DNA from: Pestalotiopsis fici W106-1
Taxonomy: Eukaryota; Ascomycota; Sordariomycetes; Amphisphaeriales; Sporocadaceae
DNA: 64,000 nt
Assembly: GCF_000516985.1 (NCBI RefSeq)
Contig: NW_006917091.1
Span: 3,679,022 to 3,743,021 of the forward strand
Direction of reading: 5' to 3'
A program made the translations under genes and the position numbers. Positions 44,174-53,794 of this stretch are shown here, piece by piece. The notes under the pieces are model-generated. The model did no database searches and had not been told where the DNA came from. It was given only the letters and a program-made list of their open reading frames with translations. The first letter of the stretch is position 1; each line of letters begins with the position of its first letter.

Positions 44174-45352
44174 CTTGACACTAGAGACTTGTTATTGTTG
44201 AAAGTTCAAAGAGCGTGTATGAGTCCGGAGAATGTCCAGTGATTGCCAAGTCACCTACCAGCTCATATCCCCCCGGACACGCAGAATTACTTATACATGG
44301 CCGTGACCGGACGAAAGGGGGCTGTTCTCAATGGGGATACACATGAAGCTTCCGAGATGAGGTCCAGTGGCGCCCAATGGAGCCCCTTTAGAGGTTAGCC
44401 ATGGGCTTGTATATGTGTTACCTCGTGTGAAGGTGACACTGCTCTTGGTACGATCTTTTTGGTTTGAACGCGATGTAACACGACGGCTAGCCACCGGCAC
44501 AGGCAAGTATGGGGTACATTAAGCTTGTAGCAGAAAACCTGGTAAAACTGTGGGGATTTGGGGATCATCAATCATGCTTCCACGGTAGTCGGTGTCCATG
44601 CCCGTCATCCCAATTCGGCATGATGAGGTCTCAGGGTCATATTCCGGCGCGTTATAGAGGGGGATCTCGTATTTATGCTAAATTCAAAAGATCCGCACTG
44701 GGGGGACACGCTACCCGTCTGCGGGTCACGGTTATTACTAACCTTTGTTCCTCCGCACAAGCGAAGAAGCCGATGTGCCTGAATGATCCAGAGTCTGCCG
44801 GTACTGCCATGACTTTATTGGATCATGGATGTGCTATTTCTGACCTTGCATGGGCCGCCACTATATCCTGAGCCCTGACTGCAGATTCCTATGAGGCTCA
44901 TATCGCCTGGGCTGTGTGTCATGCCACCCAACCAAAAGTCAACAATGCGATTCATTTGTGAACACTGACGTTTCTCGGATTGCCCATTTATCCTTGGTAC
45001 GTCTAGGCTAGCCTTTGAGGTATGACATGCGTCATTCGCTTGGAGCGATTGACACTTGCTCAGTGCCAAGAGAAGGGTCATTCCGCATCTCGAAACAGAC
45101 GGTATGATTCCCAGGTACAAGACCTTCCTTTCCATATTGTTTACGCGTATGCGTCCAGTTGAATGAACACCCATGATATTAACTCATAGGGGGTTATGGC
45201 TGTGTTCAGTTGTACAATGAGCAAGACACAATTGAGATAATACAAATAGCATTATCAGTACGAGGTTGAGACATTCGTTCCATTACGACCAGGATTTACA
45301 TTGCAACGCTTGAATAGCCAGTAATCGAGCGGCCTTGACCACGTGAGCACCA
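44174..45352. other. Intergenic CE5 5' flank / oxygenase 3' flank
   Basis: 1.2 kb with the putative regulatory sites above. A second GGCTAGCC occurs near 45007. No gene seen. Confidence 0.35.
44395..44492. promoter_or_regulatory. GGCTAR (XlnR/Xyr1-type) sites upstream of CE5 esterase
   Basis: TTAGCC at 44395-44400 (GGCTAA on the gene's strand) and the palindrome GGCTAGCC at 44485-44492 (GGCTAG on both strands) lie about 220 and 315 bp before the esterase ATG. GGCTAR is the binding core of the xylanolytic regulator XlnR/Xyr1. GTGGGG/CTGGGG CreA-like cores are nearby (44548-44570, 44698-44704). These sites are short, so function is inferred. Confidence 0.4.
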
Positions 45353-46759
45353 TCAGTTGTGTATCTTTGCGTGCAAGCCCGGCAAAATCTCCAAGTCTTT
45401 CTGGTCATAGGTATACTTGCCCTCGGTAGAGATGGTAGCCGCCTTGGTTGGGCGCTGCTGCTGCGTCTGACGCACCTTGACCCACTGCTCAGTCGTCAGG
45501 TGCTGGCCCAGCTCGGTGAGCGCATTGGTCTTGAGTCCCAGACGGTCAAGGACAGGGCTGTTGGCAATGGGGTCTAGCACGACGTGGTTGTTGGGTCTAC
45601 ATTGTAAAAGAAGTTGTCTCAAGTTAGACCTTTTGTGTCTTTTCAAGGAAAATGTGAAAGCAGGGTAGAAGAGACATACCGGGCAAAATAAAGAACTCCC
45701 AAACGGTCAACATGTGCCTGATCAGCCGGAGGCGCGTGTACACGGTGGACGCTCGACTTGATGTAACCGCCCGTGAGCGCCGTCAGGGCGTCGCACGTGT
45801 TGATGGTGATGGTGCCATCCTGGGGCTTTACCCACTTCCAGTTGCCATCCGAGTTGAGAATCTGCAGGGCCGCGACGGGCTGGCGGAAGAGCAACGTCAG
45901 GGTGCCCAGGTCCGTGTGTCCGGGGACGTACAGGTCGGCCACCTTTTGGTTGTCCTCGAGGTTGCGCGCCGCGTAATGCATGTATCGCAAATGGTCCTCG
46001 CCCTTGACATCGTACTGGTGATCGCGCACGAGCTGGTCCTCGTCGGGCAGTTCGAGGAGGAGAGCAAACAGGCGTAGTAGTTTCACCACAACTTCATCAT
46101 GGCATTTCTAGACGGACCCCGAATGTTAGATACAGATAAAAGACCTCTCAAGTAGGCAAGAAAACATACCCTGCTAAAAGCTTCAATCTCACGGACATTG
46201 TCACCCAGAACTGGTGGCTGCTGTCGCTTGTGGAACCCATCGAATTTCGGAATATTGTAGACTTGAATGTTGTCCTTGACTCCATTGGCGATTCTGCATT
46301 TGCCAAAATGATGTTAGTATCTTCCCACCCAGCTACATATTCCCTGATGGGTTGCAAATTATAAATTCAACGTACTTGCGATGTCCCGCAGGTCTATAGC
46401 CATTGTACTCCCCGCTTTCAAGATCACTCTGGCTGTGATACTTGAGCTTCTCTTCCAATGGAAGAGCATAAAACTCTCGACCAAGCGCAAACTGCCGATC
46501 GACCTCCTCTTGGCTGATGTTGAAGTTCTTCACGTAGAAGAACCCGACGTGGCGAACAGCATGTTCAAGCTGCTTGACCAGCTCCTCCTTGCCTCCTGGC
46601 TGATCGTAGAGTGACAGATCGAGTGTGATCAGCTCTGCCCAGTCCACTGCACAGCAATTAGTATGATGAGATTTGCTGATGGGAAAGTAAGTCGGGCCAA
46701 GTACAGTTCTCTTTGGTCACTGGGACTTGTTCATAAGTGTCAATGATTCTGCCCGGCAT
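45353..46759 (-). CDS. 2-oxoglutarate/Fe(II)-dependent dioxygenase (isopenicillin-N-synthase fold)
   Basis: Five exons: 46705-46759, 46376-46646, 46170-46293, 45680-46107 and 45353-45596, giving 373 aa. The N-terminal DIOX_N region has 'VGFFYVKNFNISQEEVD', and 'YNGYRPAGHRK' precedes the core. The jelly-roll core carries the iron triad His214-x-Asp216 (GHTDLGTLT) and His271 (SSVHRVHAP), with Arg285 in position for the 2OG carboxylate. Such enzymes hydroxylate or oxidise small molecules; the substrate is unknown. The first donor (GTACTT) is weak but required for frame. It is divergently paired with an MFS transporter, which may share its promoter. Confidence 0.88.
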
Positions 46760-47713
46760 TTTGAGAATGGCGCTTATGAGCTTTTATTCTTTTATAATAA
46801 AGATTAATTTCTTGAATACTAGAGGATAACTCTTTTTTTTTTTCAAAAGGAAGTAGTGTCGTATCTGTTATATGATAGCAGTCATCTCTGCTAGAAGTGA
46901 CAAGTTACGTTCTCACACCACCTATATATACATGTTCAAGCATCTCACTCAAGTCCGGAAATAGAGACGCGGGGTTAGATGGTTTGATACCCAACGATTA
47001 TAGTCGAACAGATGGTATGCATTCCAAGCACGTCATATTAAGCGATTGCGTCTATCGGATTTGAAATCAATGTCACGTCAGAAGAGGGCACAGACAAGTT
47101 GCGCATCACCAACCCCCACGCCTATAACACAGACACATAACGGGCCCCATCATAAGTGAGCCTCGGGCTACGACTCGATAGAATCGAAAGAAATGATCCG
47201 ATAAATCAAAGAGCCCTTGCCTTATTCAATCTCCTCTCTCCCTGCTTTTCCAATGGGGGTTTTCCTGGAGTGGGACGGGGGTTTCCAGGCACGTTGAAAT
47301 AAGCACGCAATGCGGGGACAAAGGCACCTCATCGACCGGCCAGAAACCCGGGAGGACCAGTCACCATCACGAAACCTACCTGAATAATCGAGCAATCGCC
47401 TTATCCCCGGAGTCCCGTTGGCTGTTTGAGCATCCGACTAGACTTGTTTTTGGCAGATTGTGGGTTTGCAAGGCGCTCAAAGTGGTGGCGGGCAAGCATG
47501 GATCGGGATCAACCCGCCGTTTCCTATATGCCCCCGGGGTCGGCTTGAGGAGGAGGAGGAGGGGGGGAGCGCCCCCGGGGCTGAAAGATAACATGTCTTG
47601 CCGCTCGAGTTCATAGGAGGGAGAAAATCCTCTTGGTTCTGTTTCTACAATCTCTTTTTCGTAGTTGGCTAGGACGAGTCTCGAGACCTATTGTGACACC
47701 GTCTACCTGCGCC
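46760..47713. other. Divergent promoter region oxygenase / MFS transporter
   Basis: 954 bp. AT-rich next to the oxygenase; a GC-rich purine block (GGAGG repeats, G7, GCGCCCCCGGGG) at about 47548-47580 next to the MFS gene. No gene seen. Confidence 0.4.
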
Positions 47714-49875
47714 ATGGCAGAACCAAAGAGCCAGCCGCGAATTGCTTCGCCGTTCAAAGCAATCAAGGAGATTTTCAATTGGTACCCTTCCGAGTATCCC
47801 GTGGAAGAGAGAAAGTGAGTTTTGCGAGACTGTTGAGTGTTGAACAAGAGTTCTAACAAGACAGACTTCTCTTCAAGCTCGATCTGTCGATTCTCGTTTT
47901 CTCCTGTTTATGCTGTAAGTGTTGAGCATGGTAGTCGTACGATCCAACAAACTGTTTACTAACATCATGACTAGTCTTTTGCAAATATCTGGGTAATTAT
48001 TCTCCGAGTCGTGCTTAAAGACATCAAGAACCATCGGCTAATGATTAGCCATAAAGACCAAACGAACATCAGCAATGCCTATACCAGCGGCCTGAAGGAA
48101 GAATTTCAGCTATACGGCAATGAGCTCAACTATTTCAACGTCTGTTACTACACGGCATACGTCATCTTCCAGGTCCCATTTCTGCTTTTGATCTCCCGGC
48201 CAAAATTGTGAGTAGAATTTTCAGGATTGTCAATCATTGGAAATTGACAATTGATATGCTGACCATGATTTTCTTCTTGCCCAGAGCCCGCTGGTTACTC
48301 CCTTGTCTAGAGGTTGTCTGGGGAGTCATCACCTTTGCCCAGAGCAGGGCTACAAATGTGACGCAGCTCTACGTTGCCCGTTTCTTCATTGGTGCTCTCG
48401 AGGCACCGGTATTTGCTGGCACGCACTTTATCCTAGGTGAGTTTGATGATCCACTGTATCACTTCGTGTTGCTATTTGCTCGGAAAGTATTTGCTAAATC
48501 TACTCAACAGGCTCTTGGTATAGCGGTCCGGAGCTGTTCAAGAGAGCCGGCGCGTGGTTCGTCTGCAACCCACTGGGATCCATGATCAGCGGGTATCTCC
48601 AGGCGGCTGCGTATACAAATCTCTCGGGAGTCGGCGGCATGCCGGGCTGGCGGTGAGTCTTTCCCCAAATACCAATCTGAGTAAGAAATACATTGGAAGA
48701 CTGACAACTTTCAATGCTAGATGGCTCTTCATCATTGATGGAATCATTACCATTCCCGTAGCGCTGTCGGGCTTTTTATTGTTTCCCGGCATCCCAGACT
48801 CACCCAAGGCCTTTTTCTTTTCGGATGGCGAGATCAGCCTCGCCAAGAAGCGACTCGAGAGGGCCAAGGTAACCCGAGCAGGCAAGCTCGACTTGCAAGT
48901 ATTCAAGCGAAGTCTTTCTCGATGGCATATTTGGCTCTTTGTCTTTTGTTACATGTAAGTGTTTCCAAAGCTGAGGCTTTTCAAACGGGGAAACAAGAAG
49001 CTAAGCCTGCATTGTGAAGCTGCATGATCATCTCGAGTTACCCCAGTCAATACATGAACTTGTGGCTCAAGGCAGAAGGTTACAGCGTGGTCAAGATCAA
49101 CCAACTTCCCACCGTAATTAATGCCATTACGATTCTGGCGTCGTGGCTTGGGACTACTCTGGCGTCAATCTACCCCTCTTGGGTCATCTACAGCATTGCT
49201 TCGGGGGCAGTTATCTTTTCTACCATCTGCATGACCATATGGTCCATTCCGACGGGGCTCAAGTAAGACACCCGCTCACTGGATCTTTTCTTCTTCACTG
49301 TTGACTTATTGCTGACACAATATCAACATAGGTTCGCGGCCTGGTATCTGTTTGGCTTCTCTGGCTGTCTCAGCCCGATTTTGTATTCGACAGTCAACAC
49401 CATTGTCAAAAATGATGCAGAGGAAAGAGCGCTTATATTGGTAAGACTTTGAATATATTCAAATTCTGCAAACTAGCGCCCTGTTCGCGCTGCTAACATG
49501 CTGAAACCAGGGATCCATGATGACGTTTGGATACTCCTTCAACATCTGGGTGCCCTTGCTGCTGTTCCCGACTGCTGGAGCCAACGGGGCACCCCGATGG
49601 CGTGTTGGGTGGCCAGTGACGTTGGTCTTTTATTTTCTGCTCTGGGCAGGTTTTATCACGGCCGTCATTTTGTACAAGAAAAGGTGAGTCGATGCGGCCA
49701 ACAAAGTTGGATGTGGTCCTTGGGCTAACATTGGCGTAGGCTGAGCAGGGAAAGTGCACAAGAAGAGGTTGGCTCGGCCACGGATGCACAGTCAACCTCC
49801 GAGACTGGTGAGGTGGTACGTGATGGGAAAGTTGTACCGGAACTGGCAGTCTCGATTGCGCAGTCAAAGGTATAA
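47714..49875 (+). CDS. MFS transporter, Dal5/pantothenate-type anion:cation symporter
   Basis: Eleven exons: 47714-47814, 47865-47914, 47975-47992 (only 18 nt), 48057-48207, 48285-48436, 48511-48652, 48721-48954, 49020-49262, 49332-49440, 49511-49683 and 49740-49875, giving 502 aa. Twelve membrane segments are expected. Family text includes '[28 protein letters not shown]', split over exons 2-4, '[17 protein letters not shown]', '[17 protein letters not shown]', '[18 protein letters not shown]' and '[17 protein letters not shown]'. This is the Fen2/Liz1/Dal5/Tna1 group of proton symporters for small carboxylates and vitamins. The exact substrate is not clear. All junctions keep frame; exon 3 supplies FFCKYL. 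Confidence 0.9.
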
Positions 49876-50225
49876 TGTCAAGCCCATGTCGTCTTTCGAT
49901 GCATTTAGTGGTCGTCGGTATTGTCGCTCGTAGCCAGCAAGCCCTGGTCGATATAAATTTCCTTCATATCGCCGTCAACCTTCCTTGGGATAAAAAATAA
50001 AATTTTGCTTAGCTATGTCAGCTCCCGACGTATATCGACACGTTTGTCAAGCTACCACAAGCACGACAAGCTTCACAAAATAAAATAATTATTCGTAGCA
50101 AAGTCGAAAATTTTCTCATGTTCTTCATTACCATCGCATTACCCATGAGTCTATTCAGTGATCATGCCCAAGTCCAAGCTCCATGCAATCTCTTATTACA
50201 AGTCAAATTGAACCAATTCAAAAGA
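49876..50225. other. Convergent 3' flanks MFS / SGT2
   Basis: 350 bp, AT-rich, no gene seen. Confidence 0.35.
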
Positions 50226-51363
50226 TTACCTGCCGGCTCCGTTGCCAGCCCCTCCTCCGTTGCCTCCCATAAAGTTGCGGGCCATCTCGGCAATGCTAGG
50301 GTCGTTCATCAAGCTGGCCATATCAGGCATGCCACCGCCGCCGCCGGCGCCACCACCACCACCACCAAACTGCTCAGCCATCTGACGGAGTCTGGGGTTC
50401 TGCAGAATGTTGTTCATCATCTCAGGGTTGGACATGAGGTTTTGTGCCATCTGAGCAAACATGGGGTTGTTCATGATACCGGCCAAGTCAGGCATGCCGC
50501 CGCCAGCACCTCCGGCACCTCCACCACCACCCAGCATGCTAGCCAAGCTGCTAAAGTCTGGTGCTCCGCCGGCTCCGCCACGGGGGCTGCTGGCGCCCTC
50601 ACCCTCGAGTTCCTCGACGCGCTTCTTGGCGGTTTCGAAGCCCTTCTTCATGGCATCAGAGCCACCGTTGCCCTCGTGCTCGATACCCTGCTGGTAAGCC
50701 TCCATGCTGCCCTTGGCGTCGCCGAGGGCGAAGCGAGCAAGGCCGAGTCGGGACCAAGCCTTGGTGTACTTGGGGTCGACGGCAACGGCCGCCTCGGCGT
50801 CGGCGCGGGCGGACTCGTGGTCGCGGGCTGCCGAGTGAGCAGCAGCACGGTTTGACAGGAAAATGGCATTGCCGGGGTGAAGGGCAAGGGCCTGGCTGTA
50901 GAGGTCAATGGCCTTGGGGTAGTCCTTGGCAGCCATGGCCCGGTTGCCATCACCCTTCAGGCTCTCGGCCTTCTTATTGTCGTCTTCGGAAGGAGCCGTG
51001 GTGGTGCTTGACGAGCTGGTATCGGCAGCAGTGGGAATGCTGGGGGAGGCAGAGGGCTTGGAGGCGCTCTGGAGCTTCTCGTAGACGCCGTAGATCTTGA
51101 GGAGGTTTTGGGTGCCGACAGCCTCGGTGACAGCGGCGCGGTCATTAGGATCAACCTTGAAGGACTCGGCGATACAGTTGATAGCGACATCGATCGAGTC
51201 CTTGTCGTCGGCGGTCAGGGTGCCATCTTCCACCGAGGTGGTGAGGAAGTCGCAAATCGCAAGTGCGAGACGTTGCTTGGATGTGGTAGCCTGAGAATGC
51301 GATCAGCGAATTCGGTTCCTGGTGGTTCAGTGGTTAATATCTGGCAGTAAGTGTACTTACCAT
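50226..51363 (-). CDS. SGT2: Small glutamine-rich TPR co-chaperone Sgt2
   Basis: Exon 1 is the start codon alone (51361-51363); after a 70-bp intron, exon 2 is 50226-51290; 355 aa. Sgt2 hands tail-anchored proteins to the GET pathway and binds Hsp70/Hsp90. Seen: N-terminal dimerisation domain ('LALAICDFL', 'DDKDSIDVAINCIAESF'), three TPRs at about 105-215 (KAESLKGDGNRAMAAKDY...), then a Gly-rich linker. The methionine/asparagine-rich STI1-like region follows ('MNNPMFAQMAQNLMSNPEMM', 'ILQNPRLRQMAEQF'), and the C-terminus is a Gly-rich end with a second NDPSIAEMARNFM copy. This segment binds hydrophobic TM helices. A TTCTGGAA heat-shock-like half element lies at 51515-51522. Confidence 0.94.
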
Positions 51364-52394
51364 TTTTGGTATCTGGCGCAGTTTTCTAAAAGGAATGGAT
51401 TCTACAGCAAGAAAAAAAAGCGAGATGGTGCTGAGGGCGAAAACTTAGGAAGCACGTTAATATATATGGTAACAACCCAACTTGTCAAGTTCGAAGTTCG
51501 CTACACGGCAGCACTTCTGGAACGTACCATGAATGAATGGGAGGGACCAGGACCAGAGACATGGATTGTGCTTGCTAACCCCGCCGCCACAACTAGTACC
51601 TAAACTAGTCCCTGCACTCCCACGGGCGGTGAAAACTTGCCTCAAGGGTCCGAGGGGCAGAAAGTCACATTAGAGAAGTGGCGGGGTAAACAAAATCGAC
51701 TTTGGTTGAATCACTTATTAGTACATGTCGAGCGTCACGTTTTCTTTATTTGATTGAAATTTCAAACTTGGATTGCTTTGAATCAAGACATCATATTGAA
51801 ATGTACAAGAAAAAGCTACCATTACATGTGTAGGTTCGCATAGGAGTACACAAAACCTATCACTTAATTGTTCGGGCATCCCGGTCCCACATCATATACC
51901 GGAAAACGCAAGCAACAATCCCCACGCAACCGAATACATACATCAGGCAATGGAGTATAGTGATTACATTGATACACAGTGTACAGGTACTCTACACTAT
52001 GACTTGTTCATGTTTCCATCTTCCACATAAACTACCCAAGCACTAAGAAACGTGCAACTTGACACATATACTTGACGTTAGCAGCAGTCACCTCTACCTC
52101 ACGACGCGCTCAGGAATTGTTGATAGTCGGGCTGGTATCGGCCGCTGTGATGAGTCAGTTAGCCGTTTTCCAGGGATCGGGAAGTTTGTACCGCCAGTTC
52201 ACGGTGATGACTGAATCACATAACGACTCCTCAGTCACAGTTGCGCATGGCCAGCAACATGTATATATTCGTTCATCTCAGCACCAAGGTCTCGTCATAG
52301 CCCACCATGTAAGTAGAGATAAACACAGCTCCGGCAGCGTACAATAAATCCTCATCAACGTTATTCACTCTGTTCAACTGAAACAAAAAAAAAA
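51364..52394. other. Divergent promoter region SGT2 / NAT
   Basis: 1 kb between divergent genes. It includes the TTCTGGAA motif (51515-51522), a single TTC-nn-GAA heat-shock-like unit 152 bp before the SGT2 ATG. An A-run (ACAAAAAAAAAA) directly precedes the NAT ATG. No gene seen. Confidence 0.35.
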
Positions 52395-53375
52395 ATGTCT
52401 ACGCTCATTACACCACCGGCGCCTTCAGGCTGCCTGTCATCATCCCAAATCTCTCAACTCCTTTCCCACATTCAACTACCGCCTCATCTCCATGGTGCCG
52501 CACCCTCGCTGGATCTCCTCCAATCACTACACACACACATGTTGGCAACCTGCCCATATGAGAACCTCTCCATCCACTACAATCCCAAGCACCGGGTTGA
52601 CCTGGACCCGCAAACGCTCTTTCGGAAGATTGTGACTGACGCGCGCGGACGCGGGGGTTACTGCATGGAGCTGGCCATCCTGTACAACCACCTGCTCCGC
52701 GGCCTCGGCTTCGAGGCTTACACGGCTGGCGCCCGGACGCGGCCCCGCATCGACGGCGTTCCCGGCGGGCAATATCCGGGCTGGTGTCACATTGTCAATA
52801 TTGTCACGCTACCTGATGGTGACCGTTATGCCGTCGATGTTGCCTTTGGCGGGGACGGGCCTACTGCACCTTTACCGCTGACTGATGGTTTCGTTCACCG
52901 CAATCTTGGGACCCAAGAGGTGCGCCTCATTCGCGACTGGGCCCCATCGCAAGCTCATCGCGCAGAAGAAGCAAAGATGTGGGTTTATCAATATCGCAAT
53001 GGTCAGAACAGGGAGTGGAACTCATACTATGGCTTTACCGAGATTGAATTCATGGCTGCCGACTGGAACGTTGTCAACTACTGGACGAGTACGTGCCCAG
53101 ACTCCCATCAGACGAGAACTGTGCTCGTCGTCAGGTTCCTCGCGCGCCAAAAAGAGGGCAGTAAGCAAGGTGAATTGGAAGTATACGGGAAGCGCATGTT
53201 GGTGAACGGTACTGTCAAGGAGAATCTTGGTGGCAAAACACAAACTCTTGCCGATTATGGAACAGAGGCGGAGCGCCTAGAAGCTCTGAAAATTCATTTC
53301 AAAATCACACTGAGTTTGGAGGAAGCCAAAAGTATTAAAGGTTGGGTGACTGACCTCGACCTGGCTGCGTCATAA
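52395..53375 (+). CDS. Arylamine N-acetyltransferase
   Basis: Single exon, 326 aa. It transfers an acyl group from CoA to arylamines and hydrazines. The catalytic triad is Cys90 (GRGGYCMEL), His132 (GWCHIVNIV) and Asp148 (AVDVAFGG). 'CPYENLSIHYNPKHRVDLDP' before the Cys and the length match fungal NATs. In Fusarium, homologues (FDB2) detoxify host lactam breakdown products with malonyl-CoA; whether this copy has that role cannot be told. The usual motif is RGGYCFE; here Phe is Met, a common change. No intron. Confidence 0.94.
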   Translation: MSTLITPPAPSGCLSSSQISQLLSHIQLPPHLHGAAPSLDLLQSLHTHMLATCPYENLSIHYNPKHRVDLDPQTLFRKIVTDARGRGGYCMELAILYNHLLRGLGFEAYTAGARTRPRIDGVPGGQYPGWCHIVNIVTLPDGDRYAVDVAFGGDGPTAPLPLTDGFVHRNLGTQEVRLIRDWAPSQAHRAEEAKMWVYQYRNGQNREWNSYYGFTEIEFMAADWNVVNYWTSTCPDSHQTRTVLVVRFLARQKEGSKQGELEVYGKRMLVNGTVKENLGGKTQTLADYGTEAERLEALKIHFKITLSLEEAKSIKGWVTDLDLAAS

Positions 53376-53794
53376 TCAGACAAGTCAGACGACATGAAAG
53401 CGGTAAGAAAGATGTGATATATTTGGTTGCGATACGATACGATAAAGCGCTAAATTGGCCGCCCGTGGTTCATATAACTCTGTACACTCGTCATTTTCTT
53501 TTTCCCCTACCAGGCGCAATTATTATCGGATAGCTTGAACATGGTTGGAGCGACAGAACAATATGATTCCTCTATGCACCTCGAGAAAAGACCACAAACC
53601 AATAAATAAGATAATGCTTTGTATGAAGTCTTTCCTCCAAAAAAGCCAAAGCAAGCCTTACAAGTACTACCTCTCGCGACCAGCAAGCATGTTTGTACAT
53701 GGATCTTAGTAAGATGGATATGCATGACGATTATGGGACCGAATATGAAATCGTAAGTATTGATGCTTAGGGTAAGAGTTAACGAGAACCGTGA
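53376..53794. other. Convergent 3' flanks NAT / ABC transporter
   Basis: 419 bp, AT-rich, no gene seen. Confidence 0.35.

Noticed and set aside
43604..44242. 212-codon open frame antisense to the CE5 esterase
   Set aside because: Arg/Gly/Ala-rich mirror of the esterase coding strand, and it crosses the esterase intron.
50118..51100. Long plus-strand open frames over SGT2
   Set aside because: Arg/Trp/Gly-rich or repetitive shadows of the Gly-rich SGT2 C-terminus.
51321..51338. GGTGGTTCAGTGGTTAAT resembles the D-arm/A-box of a tRNA-Gly or tRNA-Glu gene
   Set aside because: No B box or acceptor-stem partner follows within tRNA length, and it lies inside the SGT2 intron.
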